Shown piece after piece: positions 43,100 through 50,262 of a stretch of 64,000 nt of DNA. Source of the stretch: Erythrobacter oryzae (GTDB lineage Bacteria > Pseudomonadota > Alphaproteobacteria > Sphingomonadales > Sphingomonadaceae); assembly GCF_030271515.1 (NCBI RefSeq), contig NZ_JASCXI010000003.1, positions 248,001 to 312,000 of the forward strand. The letters run 5' to 3'. The translations under genes and the position numbers were made by a program. Numbering within the stretch: the stretch's first letter is position 1; each line of letters starts with the position of its first letter. The notes below the pieces were generated by a model. It ran no database searches and was not told where the DNA came from. It saw only the letters and a program-made list of their open reading frames with translations.

Positions 43100-43186
43100 A
43101 TGTCGGGGAGGATGGCCAAGCTGCTCGCCACCACCCGCACCACCACCACCCGGACTACCATCCGGGGGCGGCGGCGCGCGCGTTAA
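43100..43186 (+). CDS. Threonine-rich leader peptide of thrS
   Basis: A 28-residue ORF from ATG 43100, with GGAG 4 bases upstream; in-frame ATGs at 43055 and 43112 are alternatives. It carries the run TTRTTTTRTT, 8 Thr codons within 10 (43130-43159), then an Arg-rich tail and TAA at 43184-43186. It lies just upstream of thrS and is followed by overlapping antiterminator and terminator-like stems. The arrangement matches leader peptides such as ThrL, where ribosome stalling at Thr codons under tRNA-Thr shortage controls readthrough. Coding is inferred from architecture; the family is not otherwise recognised. Confidence 0.75.
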   Translation: MSGRMAKLLATTRTTTTRTTIRGRRRAR

Positions 43187-43209
43187 GCGAAGCAGCCCGC
43201 CGCCCGGAT
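43160..43209 (+). promoter_or_regulatory. Antiterminator stem of the thrS attenuator
   Basis: Segment A (43160-43174, starting ATCCGG, directly after the last Thr codon) pairs with segment B (43197-43209, ending CCCGGAT) over 13 bp with two bulged G residues. B is also the 5' arm of the terminator-like hairpin, so the two structures exclude each other. A ribosome at the leader stop would cover A and favour termination. Confidence 0.7.
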
Positions 43210-43219
43210 CGGGGCGGCG
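43198..43219 (+). terminator. Terminator-like hairpin of the thrS attenuator
   Basis: CGCCGCCC (43198-43205) and GGGCGGCG (43212-43219) form a perfect 8-bp stem with loop GGATCG; two more pairs form if C43220 bulges. The following tail (TGTTCTCCCCCTT) is only moderately U-rich, so intrinsic termination may be partial. Confidence 0.6.
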
Positions 43220-43315
43220 CGGTGTTCTCCCCCTTCCGGTAACTCTCGCAACACCGCTCTTCCGGTGCGCCGCGGCATGCCCTAAGGCGCGCTCAAACGA
43301 CACGGATTTGCGACG

Positions 43316-45310
43316 ATGACCGAACTGCTCAAGATCAGTCTCCCCGATGGCTCGGTGCGCGAAGTGCCGCAGGGCTCGACCCCCGCGGACATCGCCGCGG
43401 CGATCGGCCCGGGCCTTGCCAAGGCGGCGATCGCCGCGCGCGTCGACGGCGAGCTGCGCGATCTGACCCGGCCCTTCGATGGCGACGCCCAGCTCGCGCT
43501 CGTCACGGCCCGCGACGAAGCCGATGCGCTCGAACTGGCGCGGCACGATTATGCCCACGTGCTGGCCGAAGCGGTGCAATCGCTCTTCCCCGGCACCCAG
43601 ATCACCTTCGGCCCGGCGACCGACGACGGCTTCTACTATGATGTGAAGGCCCCCGCCTCACGCGAGCCCTTCGGCATGGACGACCTCCCCGCCATCGAGG
43701 AGGAAATGCGCCGCATCATCCGCGCCGACAAGCCGCTGCGCCGCGAGGTGTGGAGCCGCGAGCAGCTCATCGCCAAGTGGGCGGGCGAGGGCGAGACCTT
43801 CAAGGCCGAATGGGCCGCCGAACTGCCCGAGGGCGAGGAACTCACCGTCTATTGGTCAGGCAACGACTGGCTCGACATGTGCCGCGGCCCGCACCTGCCC
43901 TCGACCGGCAAGCTCGATCCCGATGCCTTCAAGCTGATGCGCGTCGCCGGGGCATACTGGCGCGGCGACCAGAACAATGCGCAGCTCACCCGCATTTACG
44001 GCACCGGCTGGCTCAACAAGAAGCAATTGCAGGCCCACCTCACCCGGCTCGAGGAAGCCGCCAAGCGCGATCACCGCAAGCTCGGCCGCGAGATGGATCT
44101 GTTTCACTTGCAGGAAGAAGCCCACGGGAGCGTCTTCTGGCACCCCAAGGGCTACCGCATCTGGCGCGAGCTGGAATCCTATATGCGCCGCAAGATGGAC
44201 GGCGGCGGCTATCGCGAGATCAAGACCCCGCAGCTGATGGACGTGCGCCAGTGGACCCAGTCGGGCCACTGGGGGAAATATGCGCAGAACATGTTCGCCG
44301 TCCCCGACATCGTGCCGGATGTGGATGAGGAGAGCGGCGTCGCCTCGCCCAAGGTGGCCGATGATGCCGCATGGATGGCGATCAAGCCGATGAACTGCCC
44401 GGCGCACGTGATGGTGTTCAAGCAGGGGATCACCTCCTACCGCGACCTACCCATTCGTCTGGGCGAAATGGGCTGCTGCCACCGCAACGAGCCTCACGGC
44501 GCGCTCCACGGGCTGATGCGCGTGCGCCAGTTCACGCAGGACGACGCGCACATCTTCTGCACGGAATCGCAGGTCGTGGCCGAGGTGCAGAGCTTCATCG
44601 CGCTTGCCGACAGCGTCTACCGCGACTTCGGCTTCACCTATGACATCAAGCTCGCCCTGCGCCCCGAAAAGCGCTTCGGCAGCGAGGCGGATTGGGACAA
44701 GGCCGAGCAGGAGCTGCGCGACGCGCTGACCGCCAACGGGCTCGAGTGGGAGGAACTCCCCGGCGAAGGCGCGTTCTATGCCCCCAAGCTCGAATGGCAC
44801 CTCACCGATGCGATCGGGCGCACCTGGCAGGTCGGCACGATCCAGTCGGACCGGGTTTTGCCCGAGCGGCTGGATGCGCACTACATCGGCGAGGATGGCG
44901 AGAAGCACCGCCCGGTGATGCTCCACCGCGCGATCTTCGGCTCGTATGAGCGCTTCATCGGCATCCTGATCGAGCACTTTGCGGGCAAGCTCCCGACCTG
45001 GCTTGCCCCGGTGCAGGCGGTGGTGGCGACGATCGTGTCGGATGCGAATTCATGGGCGATGCACGTTGAGGAACGACTGAAGGAAGCTGGCATTCGTGTC
45101 GAAAGCGATCTTCGCAACGAGAAGATCAACTACAAGGTGCGCGAACACTCGCTCGCGAAGGTGCCGCATTTGCTTGTCGTCGGCGGTCGCGAATCCGAGG
45201 AAGGGACAGTGGCCATCCGCACGCTCGGCGAGACGGAGCAGCGCGTGATGAAGCTCGAAGACGCGGTGCTGATGCTGATGGCCGAGGGCACCCCGCCCGA
45301 CATCGCCTGA
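43316..45310 (+). CDS. thrS: Threonyl-tRNA synthetase
   Basis: 664 residues, full length. It charges tRNA-Thr. The N-terminal TGS domain (residues 1-62) is followed by the editing/SAD domain with the HYAH-like [12 protein letters not shown] and the [12 protein letters not shown] motif, then the class II core: zinc-binding [11 protein letters not shown], motif 2 around [16 protein letters not shown], and the C-terminal anticodon domain ([11 protein letters not shown]...[10 protein letters not shown]). The 129-base gap after the leader peptide contains the attenuator. No Shine-Dalgarno of note precedes ATG 43316. Confidence 0.97.
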   Translation: MTELLKISLPDGSVREVPQGSTPADIAAAIGPGLAKAAIAARVDGELRDLTRPFDGDAQLALVTARDEADALELARHDYAHVLAEAVQSLFPGTQITFGPATDDGFYYDVKAPASREPFGMDDLPAIEEEMRRIIRADKPLRREVWSREQLIAKWAGEGETFKAEWAAELPEGEELTVYWSGNDWLDMCRGPHLPSTGKLDPDAFKLMRVAGAYWRGDQNNAQLTRIYGTGWLNKKQLQAHLTRLEEAAKRDHRKLGREMDLFHLQEEAHGSVFWHPKGYRIWRELESYMRRKMDGGGYREIKTPQLMDVRQWTQSGHWGKYAQNMFAVPDIVPDVDEESGVASPKVADDAAWMAIKPMNCPAHVMVFKQGITSYRDLPIRLGEMGCCHRNEPHGALHGLMRVRQFTQDDAHIFCTESQVVAEVQSFIALADSVYRDFGFTYDIKLALRPEKRFGSEADWDKAEQELRDALTANGLEWEELPGEGAFYAPKLEWHLTDAIGRTWQVGTIQSDRVLPERLDAHYIGEDGEKHRPVMLHRAIFGSYERFIGILIEHFAGKLPTWLAPVQAVVATIVSDANSWAMHVEERLKEAGIRVESDLRNEKINYKVREHSLAKVPHLLVVGGRESEEGTVAIRTLGETEQRVMKLEDAVLMLMAEGTPPDIA

Positions 45311-45324
45311 GCAGGCGCGCTGTC

Positions 45325-45675
45325 ATGCCGACCATGATCACCCTCTCGCTGCTGCTCAACATCGGCGTGCTGGTGCCGGTGACGGGGAGCATCATGGCGA
45401 ACGCGGGATGGGTGGAGGCCGCCTACGGCCCGCCCTCACCGGCGCGCGGCATTCTGCTGGCGGTCTATCTGGCGATCCTTGCAGGGTCGGCGGCGCTGCT
45501 GTGGAAGCCGGTGCCGGCGATGGTCGCCGCGCTGCTGCTGGTGCAGATCGCCTACAAGCTGATGACCCCCTTCACCGTCGGCGCGCTCGGCAATCCGGTG
45601 GTGCTGAGCAACCTCGCAATCGCCGCCTTCCATGCAGTGACGGTGACGCTGATCTTCCAGCGCACCGCGACCTAG
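45325..45675 (+). CDS. Small four-helix membrane protein
   Basis: 116 residues, 14 bases after thrS. Hydrophobic segments cover most of the chain (about 5-25, 42-62, 64-82, 90-110). No family recognised. It directly abuts the TauE/SafE gene, its TAG immediately preceding that ATG, so all three may be co-transcribed. Confidence 0.65.
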   Translation: MPTMITLSLLLNIGVLVPVTGSIMANAGWVEAAYGPPSPARGILLAVYLAILAGSAALLWKPVPAMVAALLLVQIAYKLMTPFTVGALGNPVVLSNLAIAAFHAVTVTLIFQRTAT

Positions 45676-46419
45676 ATGGAGGTCCTGGGGGGCTTTACCG
45701 CACTGCAAGTGGGCGTCGCGCTGGCGGCGGCGCTGGGGTCTGCCTTCGTGCGGGGCCTCACCGGGTTCGGCATGGCGATCCTGCTGGTGCCGGTGCTGGC
45801 ACTGGCGCTCCCCCCGGTCGAGGCGGTGGTGCTGACCAATGCGCTCTCGCTGATGATCGGGGCGACCGAGATCCGCTCCCTCGTGCGCGACGCGGAGAAA
45901 AGCGCCTGGGTGATCGGCGCGCTGGTGGTGGTGACGACGCCGCTCGGGCTCTACGCGCTGTCGCTGACAGGGCGGGATGTGGCGCGCCTCGTCATCGCGC
46001 TGATCGCACTCTCCGCCTTTGTCGCCATCCTGCTCCCCCGCCGGGGAAGCGCGCAGCCGGGGCGCGGGGTGACGGGCTTCGTCGGGGCGCTGAGCGGGCT
46101 GATGACGGGCTATGCCGGGATGCCCGGGCCGCCGGTGGTGCCCTATTACGCGGGGCGCGATTTGCCGCGAGCGACCGCCAAGGCCTCGATGCAGCTGATC
46201 TTCACCATCGCCGCGACCACCGGCCTCGCGACCGCGACATGGCTCGGCATCCTGCGGCTCGAGCTGCTGCTCTTCGCGGTGCTGATCCTGCCGGTGATCA
46301 TCCTCGGCAACCGGCTGGGAGCGCGGGTGTCGGGCACGATAAGCGATCCGGTCTGGCGCGCGATGGTCGGCGTGGTGCTGGGCGGGGCAGCGCTCGCGGC
46401 CTTCCTGCGTATCCTTTAG
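45676..46419 (+). CDS. TauE/SafE-family sulfite/anion exporter
   Basis: 247 residues with about eight hydrophobic segments in two similar halves. Family features are ALGSAFVRGLTGFGMAILLVPVLAL in the first half and GLMTGYAGMPGPPVVPYY in the second. These transporters move sulfite, sulfoacetate or related anions across the inner membrane; the substrate here is unknown. Convergent with the DUF1223 gene, overlapping by 4 bases. Confidence 0.88.
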   Translation: MEVLGGFTALQVGVALAAALGSAFVRGLTGFGMAILLVPVLALALPPVEAVVLTNALSLMIGATEIRSLVRDAEKSAWVIGALVVVTTPLGLYALSLTGRDVARLVIALIALSAFVAILLPRRGSAQPGRGVTGFVGALSGLMTGYAGMPGPPVVPYYAGRDLPRATAKASMQLIFTIAATTGLATATWLGILRLELLLFAVLILPVIILGNRLGARVSGTISDPVWRAMVGVVLGGAALAAFLRIL

Positions 46420-47186
46420 GACACCCAGCGCGCCGCGAGCACCGGCCCGCCGCCCGGCTGGCGCAGCACCAGCGCATAGCGGTCCGCTCCGGGAACCTTG
46501 AGCTGGCCGCCGGCCAGCGTCACGCTCGCCCTGCCGCCCGCCCACTCGGCGAGTTTGCGTTCCGAGCGCAGCACATTGGGATAGGTGACCGTGCGCCCGC
46601 CATTCTCGCCGCTGCCGATCCCGACCTCGACCTTGCGGGTGACGGCGACCAGCACCAGCTCCGCCGTGCCCGCACCGGTGCCCGAAAGCGCCACGGCATA
46701 GCCGCCGCTCGCGCCCGGGGTAACGCGGATCGCGGCGTCGCTCTTGCTGCCATATTGCTTGACGCTCGGCGCGACCTCGGAGCCGTGCGAGCCGACCAGC
46801 CCGTAGCTCCCGTTCACCACCAGCTGCGGGGTATAGACCCCGTTGCGGCCCGCAAGGCCCCGGCGCGCGTAATCCTGCTGGAGCGCGGTGTTGCTCTCCT
46901 TGCCGAGCGTGTCCTTCCACCCGAGCCGGTCCCAATAGGTCACGTTGCGCGAGATCACGACGAGATCGGGGTTGGCGCTGAGCTTCTCGGCCAGCGCATC
47001 GGCCGGCGGGCAGGAGGAGCAGCCCTGGCTGGTGAACAGCTCGAGCAGCACCGGCTCCCCCGCAACGGCGACCGTCGGGGCCTTCGCGGGTGCGGCGGAG
47101 GGCGCGCCCTGCGACAGGCCGAAGCTGGCGGCACCGAGCACGGCAACGACGCCGAGCGTGAGGAACAGGGGGCGGCTGAAGGTCAT
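46416..47186 (-). CDS. DUF1223 thioredoxin-like exported protein
   Basis: 256 residues with an N-terminal signal or anchor. The domain opens with LLELFTSQGCSSCPPADALAE, where CSSC is a CxxC redox motif in a thioredoxin-like fold, then YWDRLGWKD and QLVVNGSYGLVGS. The family is secreted and of unknown role, probably thiol-linked. Confidence 0.88.
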   Translation of the reverse strand: MTFSRPLFLTLGVVAVLGAASFGLSQGAPSAAPAKAPTVAVAGEPVLLELFTSQGCSSCPPADALAEKLSANPDLVVISRNVTYWDRLGWKDTLGKESNTALQQDYARRGLAGRNGVYTPQLVVNGSYGLVGSHGSEVAPSVKQYGSKSDAAIRVTPGASGGYAVALSGTGAGTAELVLVAVTRKVEVGIGSGENGGRTVTYPNVLRSERKLAEWAGGRASVTLAGGQLKVPGADRYALVLRQPGGGPVLAARWVS

Positions 47187-47259
47187 GGGGTCATCCTCGC
47201 ACAGAAGTGTCGGGGATGCTTTCGCGTTCTACCGGCGTCCGGTTACGCGGCCGGAAAAA

Positions 47260-47388
47260 TCAGAACGGAAGCGCGCGGCCCGCAAGGATCAGCGACAGCG
47301 CGCAGCCCAGCACGATCAGCTGGCGCGCGAGTTCCACCCCTTCGAGGCGGGTGGCAGCGGCAAGCGGAAGGGCGAGAGCGCGGTTCAT
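47260..47388 (-). CDS. Possible 42-residue membrane peptide
   Basis: A short ORF from ATG 47388 to TGA 47260, upstream of and on the same strand as the DUF1223 gene. It encodes a basic start, then LARQLIVLGCALSLILAGRAL, which could be one membrane helix. Its Shine-Dalgarno (GGAG) is only 1 base from the ATG. No homology is recognised. Confidence 0.35.
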   Translation of the reverse strand: MNRALALPLAAATRLEGVELARQLIVLGCALSLILAGRALPF

Positions 47389-47437
47389 GCTCCGCACACT
47401 CGGCCAAAATCCCTAACGAATCGTTAACTCGCGCCCC

Positions 47438-48412
47438 TCAGGCCGGCATCTGCTGGCTGGCGCAATGGAAGCCGCCGCCGCCTGCCAGCACCGCGTCGCC
47501 GGGGAGACCGATCGTGTCCCGGTCGGGGAACAGCGCGGCGATCGCGGCGACGCCGTCCGCGTCATGGGGGCTGCCGAAGGTCGGCACCACGACGAGGTGC
47601 GAGGTGATCGCGAAGTTGACGTAGCTGGCGGGCTCCACACGCCCCTCGCGCTCGATCCGCCCGGGCGAGGGGATGCGCACTACTTCGACCCCGAAGGCCT
47701 CGGCCCGCGCGGCGGCATCGGCATAGATCGCGGCGTTGGGATCGTCCTTGCCGGTGGGCTCCGGCACGACGAGGCGATTGGGGGCGACGAAGCGCGCGAG
47801 GTTGTCGACATGGCCGTCGGTGTGGTCGTTGATGAGGCCATCGCCCAGCCACAGCACGCAGGTGAAGCCGAGGTGTTCGGCGAGTTCCGCCTCGATATCC
47901 GCGCGGCCCATATGCGGATTGCGGTTGGGGTTGAGGAGGCACTGCTCGGTGGTCGCGACCAGCCCGGTGCCGTCGCCATCGACTGCGCCGCCCTCGAGGA
48001 TCATCGGCGTATGCGTTACCGCGAGGCCCGCATCGCGGGCGAGCGCTTCGCCGATCTCCATGTCGCCCGGCATCAGATACTTGCCACCCCAGCCGTTGAA
48101 GCCGAAGCGCCGCGCGATCCGCTCCGCGCCGTCCTTCACCACCAGCGGGCCAGTGTCGCGCAGCCAGACATCGCCGTAGACCCGGCGCTCTAGCGTCACT
48201 TTACCGCTGACCAGCGCGCGGGCGCGGGCCTCGTTGGCCTCGTCGCGGACCAGCAGGCGCACCTGCTGGCCGCTCTCCGCCACCGCCGAGGCAAAGTCGG
48301 CCATCTGCTCCTGCGCGGGCTCGAGCCAGCCGGGCCACTCCTCGGCGAGGTGCGGGAAGCCGATCCACAGCCACTCCTGCGGGGCCCATTCAGGGGGCAT
48401 GAGAGCAGTCAT
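47438..48412 (-). CDS. Agmatine deiminase family protein
   Basis: 324 residues from ATG 48412. The peptidyl-arginine-deiminase-like fold shows PPEWAPQEWLWIGFPH, VWLRDTGPLVV, NGWGGKY, ILEGGAVDGDGTGLVATTEQCLLNPNRNP-type blocks, NDHTDGHVDNLARFV, and the catalytic Cys317 in GGGFHCASQQ. Agmatine deiminase converts agmatine to N-carbamoylputrescine. The start lies 5 bases inside the gap to the M28 peptidase stop, so the two are co-transcribed. Confidence 0.9.
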   Translation of the reverse strand: MTALMPPEWAPQEWLWIGFPHLAEEWPGWLEPAQEQMADFASAVAESGQQVRLLVRDEANEARARALVSGKVTLERRVYGDVWLRDTGPLVVKDGAERIARRFGFNGWGGKYLMPGDMEIGEALARDAGLAVTHTPMILEGGAVDGDGTGLVATTEQCLLNPNRNPHMGRADIEAELAEHLGFTCVLWLGDGLINDHTDGHVDNLARFVAPNRLVVPEPTGKDDPNAAIYADAAARAEAFGVEVVRIPSPGRIEREGRVEPASYVNFAITSHLVVVPTFGSPHDADGVAAIAALFPDRDTIGLPGDAVLAGGGGFHCASQQMPA

Positions 48413-48417
48413 CGCGG

Positions 48418-50121
48418 TCAGCAGCCCTTCTCGGACGCCTTGCAGCTTTCGTCCCGGATGCCGCGGAATTCGTCGCCGTCGTTCCAATTCGGCCAGCTGC
48501 TGCTCATCGCCATCATCCGCCCCAAGCGATAGTAGAGTTGCAGATCGGTCATCACGCCCGACCAGTCCCAGCTCTCGTCGAACTCGTCCTTGGGGCCGTG
48601 ATAGCGCTTTTCGGTGTAATCCGCCGCCGCGGCAGCCCCGGCCTCGCGCCCGCCGGTCACCAGGTCCTCGCCACCCTCGACATAGATCATCGGCACGCCG
48701 AGCTTGGCGAAGGCGAAGTGGTCCGAGCGGTAGTAGTAGCCCGCCTCGGGCTTGGCATCGGGGGTCGCCACGCGCCCGGCGGCCTTGAGCGCCGTGTCGA
48801 GGAAGGCATCGAGCTGCGACTTGCCGCCGCCGATCACGGTGACGTCCTTCGCCGGGCCCGCCATCGAGAGCGCGTCCATGTTCACTCCGCCCACGGTCTG
48901 CGCGAGCGGAAACACGGGGTTCTGGGCGTAGTAGGTCGCGCCGAGCAGCCCCGATTCCTCCGCCGTCACCGCGAGAAACACGAGGCTGCGGCGCGGCGCG
49001 CCCGCCTTGGCGTGGGCCTCGGCGAGCGCGACCAAGGCGGCGGTGCCGGTGGCGTTGTCGACCGCGCCGTTGCAGATGTCGTCGCCATCGGGCGCGGGGG
49101 TGCAGCGCCCGAGGTGGTCCCAATGCGCGGTGTGGAGCACATATTCGTCCGGCTTTTCCGAGCCCGGAAGAATGCCGATAACGTTGTGCGACAGGAAGCT
49201 GCGCACATCGTTCCGGAAGCTGGTCGAAAGCTTCATGCCGAGCGGTACAGCCTTGAACCCCTTGGCCTGCGCCGCCTTGGTCAGCGCGTCGAGATCCTGC
49301 CCCGCCGCCTTCAGAACCGCGCGCGCCGCATCCTCGGTCACCCAGCCGTTCATCTGGGTCAGCGGCCCCGCGTCCTTGCCCCGCTGCGCATAGGCCTGCG
49401 GGCCGCTCCACGAGGACTGCACCACGTTCCAGCCATAGGCGGCAGGCGCGGTCTGGTGGACGATCAGCGCGCCCGCCGCGCCCTGACGCGCGGCCTCTTC
49501 ATACTTGTAGGTCCAGCGCCCGTAATAGGTCATCGCCTTGCCGCCAAACGGCCCTTCGAGGCCCGCCGTCTGCCAGTCCGGGTCGTTGACGAGGATCACC
49601 ACCGTCTTGCCCTTCACGTCGAGGCCCGCGTAGTCGTTCCAGCCCTTCTCGGGGGCGTTGATGCCGTAGCCGACGAAGACCAGCTCGCTGTCCTTGAGGG
49701 TCGTCTGGGCCTCCTCGCGATAGGTCGCGCCGACCCAGTCCTTGCCGTATTCGAAGCTGAAGCCTGCGCCCTTTCCGGTGATGCCGAGGGGAGCGAAGTC
49801 CTTGCCGGTGATCTCGACCAGCGGGACTTCCTGCACCCAAGAATCCCCGTTGCCCGGCTGGAGCCCTGCCGCCTTGAAGCGCTCGGTGAGGAAGGCGATG
49901 GTCTTCTCCTCCCCCGCGCTGCCGGGCGCGCGGCCCTCGAAGGCGTCGCTGGAAAGCGCGCGGGTGACGTCCTTCATCGTCCCTTCCGCGATCTGGCCGG
50001 GCTCCACTTCCGGAATGTCGAGCGCGGCGCTCGCACCGCCGAGGGCAGGCATCCCCTCGCAGGCCGAAAGCGCAAGCGCTGCTGCGGCGAGGACTCCGAG
50101 GGCGGGGTGGCGGATGGTCAT
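48418..50121 (-). CDS. Exported M28-family zinc metallopeptidase
   Basis: 567 residues with a lipoprotein-type signal (LAAAALALSACEG, Cys about residue 21). A PA-like insert sits in the middle, followed by the M28 core: HTAHWDHLG, GAVDNATGTAALVALAEA, TAEESGLLGATYYA and the later YYRSDHFAF. These give the two-zinc aminopeptidase site. It probably trims peptides in the periplasm. It is the first gene before the agmatine deiminase. Confidence 0.92.
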   Translation of the reverse strand: MTIRHPALGVLAAAALALSACEGMPALGGASAALDIPEVEPGQIAEGTMKDVTRALSSDAFEGRAPGSAGEEKTIAFLTERFKAAGLQPGNGDSWVQEVPLVEITGKDFAPLGITGKGAGFSFEYGKDWVGATYREEAQTTLKDSELVFVGYGINAPEKGWNDYAGLDVKGKTVVILVNDPDWQTAGLEGPFGGKAMTYYGRWTYKYEEAARQGAAGALIVHQTAPAAYGWNVVQSSWSGPQAYAQRGKDAGPLTQMNGWVTEDAARAVLKAAGQDLDALTKAAQAKGFKAVPLGMKLSTSFRNDVRSFLSHNVIGILPGSEKPDEYVLHTAHWDHLGRCTPAPDGDDICNGAVDNATGTAALVALAEAHAKAGAPRRSLVFLAVTAEESGLLGATYYAQNPVFPLAQTVGGVNMDALSMAGPAKDVTVIGGGKSQLDAFLDTALKAAGRVATPDAKPEAGYYYRSDHFAFAKLGVPMIYVEGGEDLVTGGREAGAAAAADYTEKRYHGPKDEFDESWDWSGVMTDLQLYYRLGRMMAMSSSWPNWNDGDEFRGIRDESCKASEKGC

Positions 50122-50262
50122 GGCAAGCTCTCCCGTAAGACGCGCATCCCTTCGCAGAGCGGCGCGGCGCGTGCAAGCAACACGCCCTCAAGTAGCGGAG
50201 CGGTAGGGCGACAAAGACTCCTCCCTTGCGGGCAAAGCCGCGCGGGGCCAGAGAGGCGCGCG

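Noticed and set aside
42967..43242. A His-rich reading of the same bases as the Thr leader (HHPHHHHPD), resembling a histidine operon leader
   Set aside because: It needs a weak upstream start, runs through the terminator-like stem, and the downstream gene is thrS. The Thr frame has GGAG-ATG and a stop between the two stem segments, as attenuation requires.
48538..50262. A 575-codon upstream extension of glnE
   Set aside because: It lies antisense to the M28 peptidase; high G+C keeps unused frames open. GlnE homology starts only after ATG 50263.
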